Assembly: GCA_003194525.1 (NCBI GenBank)
Contig: NBIV01000130.1
Location: 1-64,000 of the forward strand
Length of the DNA: 64,000 nucleotides
Direction of reading: 5' to 3'
Source of the DNA: Gracilariopsis chorda
Lineage: Eukaryota; Rhodophyta; Florideophyceae; Gracilariales; Gracilariaceae
Shown: piece after piece, positions 54,377 to 64,000 of the stretch
Layout of the letters: every line of letters begins with the position of its first letter
Position numbering within the stretch: the first letter of the stretch is position 1
Notes under the pieces: model-generated
The model's input: only the letters and a program-made list of their open reading frames with translations
Databases searched by the model: none
Told to the model about the DNA's origin: nothing
Made by a program: the position numbers and the translations under genes

Positions 54377-55071
54377 TGTAATTACTATTTACCTTGTTTT
54401 GAGTAACGTTGGCTCCAGCATCAGTTCTTACGTGTCTTCTCTTTCTATTTTTATTCTACTCGATCTTTTGAAGAGATCGATTACCTATTTGGCATGTCTA
54501 CCTGGTTTTAGAGGCGAATGGACAGTTTTTTGTGACATGCTGTCAATATGTCACGACAGCATGCCTATGTCTGAGTGGTCCGAGCCGACCATGTGGACAA
54601 AATTGGCTCTGGATTACACGTCTCCTGGTACTTAAAACGTTGACAACCACCTCACACGATACAACAATGATCAAAGGATCATGAAAGATTCCGGCAAGAT
54701 CCGTGCTAATTCATTAACGGCACCCTGGGTGCATGTCAGATCATCAACACCCTGTCTGTTTCTCATCCTTGCCAAGTCATTGGACAAGTCATCAGGGCTG
54801 GAGAATTCGCCAAGTTATCACACGAATAGATCTGGCGCAGAACCCAGTAAACCACATAAATATGGAGGCCAACAAGACGACCAAGCATAATACCGTTAAC
54901 CTCGGACAATTTCCCATCGACTAGTGGGTATGACAGAACCTGGCTAGAACCTCTATATAAAACCCGATGGATGCTCAAATCTTCAAATAGGATCATTAAC
55001 ATTGACGACCAACTATTTCAACCATTGAATCTCTGTTCCTAAACTTGGTAGCATTGCAAGTATGTATTGCA
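54377..55071 (+). repeat. G3 LTR 1 (about 695 bp)
   Basis: Begins TGTAATTACTATTTACC and matches 61282-61975 throughout. A promoter-like TATATAA lies at 54954-54960. The right border (ATTGCA) is set by length and the CA rule and may be off by about 15 bases, because similarity continues into the internal region. Confidence 0.72.
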
Positions 55072-55429
55072 CTTATCTCAAACTGGTGATCATGCAGCCT
55101 TGGTGGATTTTGCTACAAAAAACTGCCCGAGGTCGAATGACCCACAGTGATCCAGATATTCCTGAATGCTGTTTTCGTCAGTGTACACGAACATCGAGGT
55201 ATCCTCCGAACCACAGTAAGCACTGCCGCCGCCGCACCCCGCACACCTCGCCAACCCTGGAACCCCCGTACCTGACCGCAACATCTCTTTAGAGTCCCGG
55301 ACGCCGTCACCCGAACCATTCGAAAACCTCACTTCGCTTGACCCCTGGACACCTCGCCGTCAACGACCATCTCCAGAGCCAGTTGACAAGACTCTAGGAA
55401 CTCCAAAAGAACGTCAACAAGCATCCATT

Positions 55430-55790
55430 GTGGACAATACTGTAAGAGTCCACATGGTCGGGGAACGTACTCGTCAAGCGTATGACACAGCCAATCAGAA
55501 CCGCCGACGTGTCTGGCCGATCAGTGACACGGGAAACATCACCCTTTACCGTGTGGCCAACCATGGCATCTGCCGCCAGAAGAAGCGTACACTTCGAAGT
55601 CGCCTGCGTACACCTAGGTGTGATGACTGCAATTTACCCTTCAACACCCGCTTGCAACTCGAAAAACACCTTCACGGTACCAACCACAAAAGCAAAGTGT
55701 TGTCGAAAATGTCACCGTCTGGTTGTGTTATATATCTCATATACCATCTTTCAACAATTGGAGGAATTACGAAGAGCACTGCAAGGGTAG
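55430..55790 (+). mobile_element. G3 U1-type zinc-finger coding region
   Basis: The translation has TPRCDDCNLPFNTRLQLEKH and LHGTNHKSK, a C-x2-C...H-x5-H finger of the U1/matrin type that binds RNA. It lies between the LTR and gag, an unusual place for such a domain. The second G3 copy repeats it (CEDCNLRLNSRTEVEEHLHG), with a further CH...H...H-like segment after it. Confidence 0.6.
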
Positions 55791-55999
55791 CAAACACCGA
55801 TTGGCTAAGAAAAGAGAACAAAGAGGTCAACGGAGATACGTCTACGGCCGTTCTTAGCAGGTAAACACAAATTTCTGAAATGAATAAAAATTGGTCGTTC
55901 TACTCTTTAAGGTACAGTTTTTGGCTGCGTTCGAGCTCCTGCTGCGCCAAGATTACCAAGATTTGTGAAGGGAGAAGTATCCATACAGTTCTTACTATC

Positions 56000-56150
56000 T
56001 TCCCAATATCTTGACCCCTGGTAAATGCAATGAAGGAACTCTATTTTAGCCACTCTGATACGCGTCCATGTTCTCACAGCAAAGAGATTCGAACCCGTGA
56101 CCTGGAACCTTCGATTCACGCCCTGGAACCATTTGATCACATCATAAGTT
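56000..56150 (-). repeat. tRNA-like polymerase III box pair inside G3
   Basis: On the minus strand, TGATCAAATGG (A-box-like) precedes GGGTTCGAATCTC (B-box-like) by about the spacing found in tRNAs. The same arrangement occurs in the second G3 copy at about 63030-63110, with a perfect GGTTCGAATCC. The stems do not pair well, so it is a SINE-like or tRNA-derived relic carried by the family before duplication. Confidence 0.35.
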
Positions 56151-56339
56151 TTTAATTCTGGCAGGTTTCCGAAAAAATCTGCATTATAATTACCAAGATC
56201 CAAACTTGTTGGCCCAATACTTTGATCTATTTGGCAAGGTTTTCCTGTTTCACTTGATTCCAAGCAAGTTTGGGCCCTATAGGCACTTTCGCGCCCTCTT
56301 CACAGTCCTGTGCAAATCCGATCATTTAAAATATCAAAC

Positions 56340-56960
56340 GTGCGCTGGAATATACACGTGGGAGAATGGAAAGACTCGAAAGAAAAGTCGAACAGAAGAT
56401 CACATCGCTCGAGTCTGGTCTTACCCTCCCTCCTAGCTCTAGAGGCAAATCTTCATCTGCCCCAAAGATCAATAAACCCCCTTTGTTTACTGGAAAGCAG
56501 AATAGATATAGCTGGGTCGTTCATCCACGCCCCAAACCATCTTGAAGGAACGTCAAACGAGAATCCGCTTCCCATAGCATTCAGCTATATTGGTGGAGCT
56601 TCTCACGAGTAATACCTTGCCCAAGTGGAGAACAGGAAAGACTTTACCACACTTGACGAGCTATTTGATGGTCTGGAAACTCGCTTCAGAACAATGAACA
56701 AAGAAAAACTTGCCGACGATAAACTCGGCATATGGAAACAGAGGAAAGACGTCCAGCATATGGTAACAGAGGAAGACGTTCAGCATTACTATGAAGACTT
56801 CTCGAAGATCATACTGGGTATTCCTAATATGAGTATGTGAAAACAGGTAGAATGATACACAACAAGCCTGAAGAGCTTCATTTGGAAAGAACTTTGTAGC
56901 AAAAACTACAAATCTGTTATTTACGCCATGAAGGGTGCGAGCGAGTTGAATGAGCGTAAA
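56340..56960 (+). mobile_element. G3 gag-like region
   Basis: Helical, charged segments such as TTLDELFDGLETRFRTMNKE resemble retrotransposon gag capsid sequence. They are repeated in the second copy at about 63400-63900. Confidence 0.65.
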
Positions 56961-57289
56961 GAATAGGGGGCTCTAGTATGTTTGGCTGAACAACGGACCC
57001 GTACCGATGGAAATTGGAAACATGAAGTTAGATAAGCTTACACAGGAAACAGATAACACTGCCGCAAGCACGGAATTTGTTTCCGTTGCAGAGTACCAGA
57101 GAATAAGACAAATAATCCGCGTCGTCCAAACAACTTCCCGAGGAGCTTACCAACATGTAGTCAGTTCCAATCGATACCACCGCACCCATGGAAACCACCA
57201 AGATCTCCAAAACTAATATTAGGATCGAGAAACGCACGGAACACCCGAATGCGAGTGCCAAATTAGATCACAAGGAATACAGAATTTTG

Positions 57290-57700
57290 ACGTCAAATCT
57301 CGCGTCACCCTTCAAAACCGCAGCCCCAGGACTATTACTTGCGCACGAAAACGGAAGAAGATGGAAAGCGTTGTTTGATAAGTGACCCTAAATAAGCTAC
57401 CTTTCTAAATCCTTCGTTAAAAGCCTGGGACGTCCAACAGTCAAAAAGAACTACAAAACAGAAATGGCGTATTGATCAAATACCGTCCTAGAAGAGACTG
57501 ACAAAATAGGTGTCACATTAGAAATTGGACAACTCAAAGAGTTAAAGCGGTTCGACATCGGCCCATTGTCCGAATACGACGCAGTCCTCGGAAAGAAATG
57601 GCTCTCTCAGTACAACCCTTACGTCAACCATCGAACAAACGTTATATCATTCCCCCTCGAAAATGAGCAAGTTCTCATTCCAGCTACATGGAAAAGAAAC
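57290..57700 (+). mobile_element. G3 aspartic-protease-like region
   Basis: WKALFDK resembles the active-site strand, and FDIGPLSEYDAVLGKKWLSQ followed by a NP segment matches the flap and C-terminal part of Gypsy proteases (yDvILGmpWL consensus). Confidence 0.6.
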
Positions 57701-57979
57701 AATAATATGACAACAATCAACGCTATCAAATAAATGTATCCAGAAGGAGTTACCAGTGTGGGCTGTTCTTGTGCGACCAAAAACTGAACCAAAGGACACA
57801 AAAGTACAAGACCCCGACCTGACGTCGTAGTTAAGTGATTAGAAAGATGTGTTCCCCGATAACCTCCCAAAAGCACTACCCCCGAACGAGAACATGACTT
57901 TAACATCGACCCACTACCCAATTCTACACCACGAAGGAAAGGAGTATATTGACTGTCGGACAAAGAGGTTACAGAACTG

Positions 57980-59190
57980 CGTAAGCAATTCAACAATCTA
58001 CTTCAACATGGTTTCATCTAACCGAGCTCAAGTTCTTGGGGTGTACCCGTACTGCTCGTCGCGAAGAAAGATGGTTCATGAAGGCTATTCATAGACTACT
58101 GAGCTTTGCACTAACTAACGATGAAAAACAGCTATCCTATACCCAGGATTGATGACATATTTGATCAGTTAGGTGGAGCTAGAATATTCTCGAAAATAGA
58201 TCTCCGTTCAGTTTATCATCAAGTAGCGCTTTCTGAACAGTCAGTTCTTAGAACAGCCTTTCGCACAAGATATGGTCACATAAAGTTTATTGTACTTCTC
58301 TTCGGTCTTACAAATGCGCCAGCTTCGTTCATGAGCATGATGAATAGCGTATTACGAGAGTACTTAGATACGTTCGTCCTATTATATCTACATGAAATCG
58401 TTATTTATATTACAAACGAAAAGGAAGATCTCAAGCATCTCAGATGTGTACTCGACAAACTGTGTGAGCATAACGTTTATGGGAAGCTTTCAAAATGTAA
58501 GTTCACGAAAAAGAAATTCGAGTACCTAGTACACATTGTGAGTGCAAAAGGGATATCGTTCTAGTCGCAGAAAGGTGATGCAACCTTGAACTGGAGCACA
58601 CTGAAAACCATAACCGACGTCGAGGCATATTACGGCTTAGTAAACTACTACCGAAGATTTATTAAGAACTGTTCCGCAGTATCAAAACCTTTGACCAAAC
58701 TATGCGGGGAATCCGAGTTTAAATGGATTCAAGAATAAACTGAGAGTTTTGTGTCTCTATGAAAAGCTATAACAAAAACCCCAGAACTCAGTCACTTTGA
58801 GCCAAAACTACATCTTCTCATTACTACTGACGCTTCCAAATACTCCATTGGAGCTGTCATGGAACAGTTTGAAAGTTAATTTAAGCGACCTGTAGCATTT
58901 TCGTCAACAACATTGAACGCACCAGAACATCGTTGTTCTGCCCACGAAAGAGAAGGCTTCGGGGTCATAGATACGCTACGAGTATGGGCAGTGCACCTTC
59001 ATGGCCAGACGTTCACAGCATGAACAGGCTACTACCCTTTGAAGTATCTTCAATATCAACCAAACCTATCTCAAAGATAGGTACGCTGGCTGGAACAAAT
59101 CTTGGAACTGGAATTTTTATTTTCAGTCGATCAAAGAAAAATCCAACATTGTCGCAAATGCGCTTTCAAGAAATCCAAAACATGCTGTAA
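57980..59190 (+). mobile_element. G3 reverse transcriptase and RNase H remains
   Basis: YPIPRIDDIFDQLGGARIFS, KIDLRSVYHQVAL, FGLTNAPASFMSMMN and a LLYLHEIVIY segment where YLDDI is expected identify RT. Downstream blocks around 58760-59180 resemble RNase H. Fossil only. Confidence 0.82.
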
Positions 59191-59449
59191 ATCCTGAAGT
59201 GATGAAGTGGTCATTACTCCAGGAAGCATTTTTCAAAACTTCCAAAGTCAATTGTGTACTCCAGCTTGGGGAAGTATCCACAAAAGATACGCACGCATTC
59301 ATCAACGAATATCTAAACGAAAAAGAGTTCAAAAACTTATACAAATGTCCACAAGGTCCATTTCACAAACGAAATGGATTCGTTTGTAAAGAAAGACAAC
59401 TCTGCGTACCGAAAGGCCAAATACAACTGAACATACTATAAGATTACTA

Positions 59450-60330
59450 CGATCAACCCGGGTCAGAATACCTAGCATTCAAAACGACCTACCAAAAGAA
59501 AAGATTGGGAGGCTCTTAAAGTGGAAATCGTTACACCTAACGACTTAAGAATACATCGACTCATGTCTGAAAGGCCAAGAAAGGAAATCATGAACCACAA
59601 AACCACAAGGTCAGCTACAACCACTACCTCCGCCAAGAAGGAAGTGGGCACAAATTAGGATGGACTTCAGCACACCCCTTTCTAAAACGAAAAAGGGAAG
59701 AATTGTATTGTACGTAATAGTGAACCGCCTATTCAAGTTGATAAGAATCATTCCACCTACATCGGATGTCAGTGCCGTTCAGACTGCAAAACTATATTTT
59801 AAACCATATACAGAGAGAGATATATATACATCATGGACTTTCGGAAGTTATTATCTCCGACAGGGACACGATTTGTATTGGCACCTTTTGGAAAGAACTA
59901 TTCGGTCTAACTGGCACTGAGATAAGAACGTCAACAGCAAATCATCCACAAAAAGATGTTCAAACCAAGTATTAAACAGGTAAATCGAAGAAATGGTTAA
60001 AGCATACGTTGATCTCAAGCAATCCAATTGGGATGAGCAACTCATAGAGTTCCAAATGGTATACACCTTGTCAGAGAGCTCAAATGCGAAGTTTACAATA
60101 TTATTTGTAAGGTATAGTAACCACCAAGGAGTAGTACCGCTCGATAATTACAATGCAGAGAGTGATGCAGCTCTCAAGTTCGTAGCAAGGATGAAGCAAC
60201 CATGTAGAGAAGCAAGACCACATATTGAGAGACAGAATTGTTACTCTAATTCATACACCGACAAGATTAGATGTCCTTGCACATTGAAAGTTGGGCAACA
60301 AGTCATGTTGTCAACAAAAAAACTAAAAGC
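59450..60330 (+). mobile_element. G3 integrase remains
   Basis: MDFSTPLSKTKKG followed by VNRLFKLIRIIPP resembles the integrase core start, and later blocks (LIEFQMVYTLSES) resemble the core end. Fossil only. Confidence 0.7.
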
Positions 60331-60559
60331 GGCCAACATGGGGAAGTAATACAACAAGCTAAGAATCCGATACTTTGGGCCATTCAAGATCACAAAAAAA
60401 CTTGGCCCAGTAACATTTCGTCTAGACTTAACCCATACATTGATATCAAAGATTCATGATGTGTTCCGCACGACTGTTCTCAAACCGTACCAAGAAGACA
60501 AGTAAATTCGCCCACAATTAGCTAAGCCAACCCCAGTAACATTGAAGCATGGGACAGAG

Positions 60560-60720
60560 AAGTATTAAGTGGAATGTAATGTCAACCACAGAAAACGGGC
60601 CGAACGATTTGAACTTCTTGTCACATGGCTCGGATATCCAAGTCATGAAAACACTTGGATGAAAGAGAAAGATCTCAGGAACTTCAAAGCACTTCAACAG
60701 CAGTATAAGAAGACGAACGA
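60560..60720 (+). mobile_element. G3 chromodomain-like segment
   Basis: FELLVTWLGYPSHENTWM followed by KEKDLRNF matches the chromodomain pattern (LVKWKGY...E.TWEPE.NL). It lies distal to integrase as in chromoviruses. Confidence 0.72.
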
Positions 60721-60769
60721 AATCCTACCCAGAAGAAAGTAAGCATTCCAGTACCAACCAACCCCCAGG

Positions 60770-61117
60770 ATGAATCAGAACAATGATATTCAAGACGCAA
60801 GAGAGATTTACAACAATATCAACCTCGATGGAAAATCACTATACAAGTGGATGGATGAAATCATTGGCATTGAAGCAATGAACCTATGCATTTGCTGTGC
60901 AGCCTGCCATACATCCTTTTTATTCGCCCAACATGGTGAGCCTTTCTACACCGACGAAAGAAACATACTTCAGCAGGGACTTTTCTTCAATTACGATGGC
61001 CGAATTCTGGCGGTTTTAGACTATACATTGAAATGCATCTTTTCTACTACATGCTCGAACGTGACGGTCTCCTCATTGTTGGAAGAAGTTTTAAGGTGGA
61101 ACTTGGTGAAATCTTGA
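60770..61117 (+). mobile_element. G3 extra open frame before the 3' LTR
   Basis: About 115 codons open in the sense direction after the chromodomain, including a Cys-rich NLCICCAACHTSFLF stretch. No family recognised. It could be an accessory protein; unlike G1 and G2 it is not antisense. Confidence 0.4.
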
Positions 61118-61281
61118 ACCACCTGGAGGGTGAAAGTCAAATCCCTTTCAACCTAGAACGTTGTCAACGAGACCAGTTCCCAGTTGCTCCGGAATCTGGG
61201 TGTGTGAGAGTCTAAGGAAAGCTTTTTGATGATTACTTACGAGTCCGGTCGACTCTACTGTTAGGAGAGAGTGAGGTTAGA

Positions 61282-61975
61282 TGTACTTACTATTTCACCT
61301 TTGTTTTAGTATAGTTGGCTCCGGTATCATTTTTAGCGTGTCTAAATTTAATAGTTTTATTCTACTCCATCTTCTGAAGAGATCGGTCACCTATTTGGAA
61401 TGTTAACCTGGCCTCAAAGCCGAGTATATATCTTTTGTGACATACTGTCAATTTGACACCACAACATGGTTATGTCAGAAAAGGCTCAACCGACCACTTG
61501 GACAAAGTTGGCTTCGAAATACACGTCGCGTACTACTGAAAACGTTAACAATCACCTCACACGGTACAGCACAGGTCAAACGGTCATGGGAGATTTCAGT
61601 GAGAGCAATGGCAAATCAAGATGGGCACCCTGGTTTCATGCCAAACCATCAATATCCTGTCTGCTGCTGATGCTTGCTAAGTCATAGCACACGTCATCAG
61701 CCAGAGAACTTACCAACCCATCAAACGGCTAGATCTGCCATTGAACCCGGTAAATCATCCACATATGGAGCTCAACGAGAAGACCAAGCATAATGCAGCT
61801 AAACTTGGCCGATTTCTCATTAACTAGTGGCAGCGATTGAACTGGGCTAGACCGTCTATATAAACCATGATGGATGCTCCTAACTTGAACTCGGATCATC
61901 ACCGTCGACTACCAACCAATCTTAACCATTTCAAACCTGTTCCTAACATTGGTAGGATCGCAAGTAAGTATTGCA
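61282..61975 (+). repeat. G3 LTR 2 (about 694 bp), shared between two internal regions
   Basis: Begins TGTACTTACTATTTCACC after a purine-rich AGGAGAGAGTGAGG tract, ends ATTGCA. It carries a TATATAA at about 61857. It serves as 3' LTR of copy one and 5' LTR of copy two. Confidence 0.75.
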
Positions 61976-64000
61976 CTTACCATAAACTGGTGACCATCCA
62001 GTTTTGGTGAAGTTTGCTACACGAAATCCCCCAAGTATAGATGAGCAACAGAGATCCAGATAGTACTGACTGTTCATTTCTGACCGATTGTGTGTTTCCA
62101 GTGAGCTCAATAATCCGACCCAGGTCACCGCCGCCTTTGCCGGCTTTGTACACCAATACCGACGTATCCTCCAAACTACAATAATCACTGCCACCGCCGC
62201 CGCCCACGGACATCACCAACCCTGAAATCCTCGTAGCTGACAGCAAACTTTCCTTCAAATCCCGGAAACCATCACCCAAACCATTCGATAACATGGTTTC
62301 GCTTGAACCCCGGACGCCTCGCAGTCAACGACAATCACCAGAGCCAGTTGAAAGGACTTCAGGAGCTCCAAAACAACGTCAGCAAGCATCCATTGTGGAC
62401 AATCCTGTAAGATTCCACACGATTGGGGAACGTATTTTTCAAGCGTACTCTCAGCCAATCAGAACCGCTGTTGTGTCTTGCCAATCAGTGACGTGGGAAA
62501 CATCAACCTTTACCGTGTGGAAAACGATCGCATCCGCTGTCAGAACAAGCGTGCACTTCAAATTCTTCTGCGTACACCTAGGTGTGAAGACTGCAATTTA
62601 CGCTTAAACAGCCGTACAGAAGTCGAAGAACACCTTCACGGTGCAAAACACGAAAGCAAACTGTTGTCGAAAACGTCACCGCCTGATAGTTATATTTGCC
62701 ATATACCGTCGTTCCACAATTGGATGCAATACGAAGAGCACTGCAAGGGTAGCCAACATTGATTGACTAAGGAAAGAGAACGAAAACGTCAATGGAGATA
62801 CGTCAACGGCCGTTTCTAGCCGGTAAACACAAATTTGTGAAATGAATTAAAATTGATCACTCCACTCTTTCAGCTACCGCTTATGGCTGTGTTTGAGCTC
62901 CCGTTGCGCAGAGATCACCAAGCTTCGCGAACAGAGAAGTAGCCATACAGTTCTTACTATCTTTACAATCTCTAGACCCCAGGTACACTCGACTGAAGGT
63001 ACTCTACTTTAGCCACTCTGATACGCATCCAGGTTCTTACAGCGAAGGGATTCGAACCGGAGATTTCGAACCTTCAATTTACGGCCTGGAACCACTTGGT
63101 CACAACATAAGTTTATATTCTGGCAGGTTTCCGAAAAACCCTGCACTATAATTACTAACATCAAAATTTTTTGGCACAATAATTTGATATATTTGGCAAG
63201 GGTTTCCTGTTTCACTTGCTTCCAAGCAATTTCGGGCACTATACGAAATTTCACGCCATCTCCGCAGTCCCGCGCAAATCAGATCAACCAAAATCTCTGA
63301 CGTGAGCTGGAAGATACAAGTGCGAGAATGGAAAGACTTGAAAGAGAAGTTGAACAGAAGATCACATCGCTCGAGTCTGCTCTTAGCCTCCTTTCTAGGT
63401 CTATAGGCGAATCTTCATCTGCTCCGAAGACCAATAAACCTCCTGTGTTTACAGCCCAATAAACCTCCTGTGTTTACTGGAAAGCAGAATAGTGATAGCT
63501 GGTTCATCAACGTCCGAAACCATCTTGAAGGAACGTCAAACGAGAAGCCACTTGCCATAGCACTCAGCTATATTGGCGGAGCTGCTCACGAGTAATACTT
63601 CACTCAAGTGAAAAATGGAACAAACTTTACCACACTCGACGAGCTATTTGATGGTCTGGATACTCGCTTCAGAATAATGAACAAAGAAAAACTTGCCTGC
63701 GATGAACTGAGCACGGTGAAACGGATGAAAGACGTCCAGCAGTACAATGAAGACTCCTCGAAGATCATACTGGATATTCCTAATATGAGTATGAAAGAAC
63801 AGGTATACCACTACGCAAGAGATCTGAAGAGCTTAATTTGGAAAGAACTTTGTACCAAAGACTACAAATCTGTTACTGAGGCCATGAAGGGTGCGTAAGA
63901 GTTGAATGAGCGTATAGAAGAGGGGTTTCCAGTACGTTTGGCAGAATAACGGACCCGTACCGATGAAAATTAAAAACGTGAAGTGAGAGAAGCTTACAAA
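61976..64000 (+). mobile_element. G3 second copy, 5' internal part, runs off window
   Basis: Resembles 55072-56960 from the LTR border through the zinc-finger coding region (about 62400-62765) and gag (about 63330-63900), with roughly a fifth of sites different by eye. The zinc-finger part reads CEDCNLRLNSRTEVEEHLHG. The copy is broken in several places and its right end is beyond the window. Confidence 0.82.

Larger units (their letters stand above)
54377..61975 (+). mobile_element. Old Ty3/Gypsy LTR retrotransposon G3, first copy
   Basis: Two LTRs (54377-55071 and 61282-61975) flank zinc-finger coding sequence, gag, protease, RT, RNase H, integrase, a chromodomain and a short extra frame. 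The LTRs differ at roughly a fifth to a quarter of sites by eye, so the copy is old. Coding parts are heavily broken, with more than ten interruptions. The 3' LTR is followed directly by a second internal region, so the two copies form a tandem sharing one LTR. Confidence 0.85.

Noticed and set aside
56000-56150. Functional tRNA gene inside G3
   Set aside because: Box motifs are present but anticodon and T stems do not pair.
1-64000. CRISPR arrays, rRNA genes, bacterial operons
   Set aside because: No regular spaced repeats, no rRNA-like sequence, and the gene content is plainly eukaryotic.

Overview
This is a eukaryotic nuclear window that alternates compact, almost intron-free host genes with long stretches of transposable-element debris. 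The likely source is a red alga (Rhodophyta, perhaps a florideophyte). That is an inference from the gene style, the abundance of Ty3/Gypsy elements, and a secreted protein ending in a Hedgehog-type Hint domain. No marker in the window proves the lineage. Host genes use TAA, TAG and TGA as stops, so the genetic code looks standard.

Layout. 1-7500: 3' part of a Ty3/Gypsy chromovirus-like element (G1), with pol, a chromodomain, a long antisense open region, a polypurine tract and an 808-bp 3' LTR. It lies inside a decayed BTAF1/Mot1-like gene copy (7501-8600, minus). 9100-10338: decayed PIF/Harbinger transposase. 10.3-14.3 kb: no recognisable gene. 14477-15224: a two-finger C2H2 protein gene with one 91-bp intron and a TATA box. 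15.2-17.9 kb: no recognisable gene.

17.9-32.3 kb is a host gene island. It holds a secreted Hog/Hint protein, a 626-aa disordered protein, a PP2A B''-like regulatory subunit, a HERPUD-like ubiquitin-domain membrane protein, an RluA-family pseudouridine synthase homologue whose catalytic Asp is replaced by Gln, and a UBA-RWD-DEAH RNA helicase of the DHX57 type. Several spacers here hold near-perfect or perfect hairpins. The most striking are two abutting perfect palindromes (57 and 49 nt) upstream of the HERPUD-like gene.

32.4-34.7 kb: an intact hAT transposase ORF, in the same reading frame as the helicase and separated from it by one TAG. 37.1-41.0 kb: two decayed pogo-like transposases, tail to tail. 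42091-44989: a complete-ended PIF/Harbinger element with terminal inverted repeats, a transposase interrupted only by stop codons, and a convergent Myb/SANT-like accessory gene. 45278-52970: an old full-length Ty3/Gypsy element (G2) with paired LTRs and a near-perfect 5-bp target duplication. 54377-64000: a second old Gypsy family (G3) arranged LTR-internal-LTR-internal, the last copy running off the window. G3 carries U1-type zinc-finger coding sequence upstream of gag.

The host genes show no operon-like cooperation. HERPUD-like (ER stress and ER-associated degradation) and Hint (secretory pathway) are linked only by compartment. The most unusual signals are the dense short stem-loops throughout G1, the antisense open regions at the same place in G1 and G2, the perfect palindromes, and the substituted catalytic residue in the pseudouridine synthase homologue.
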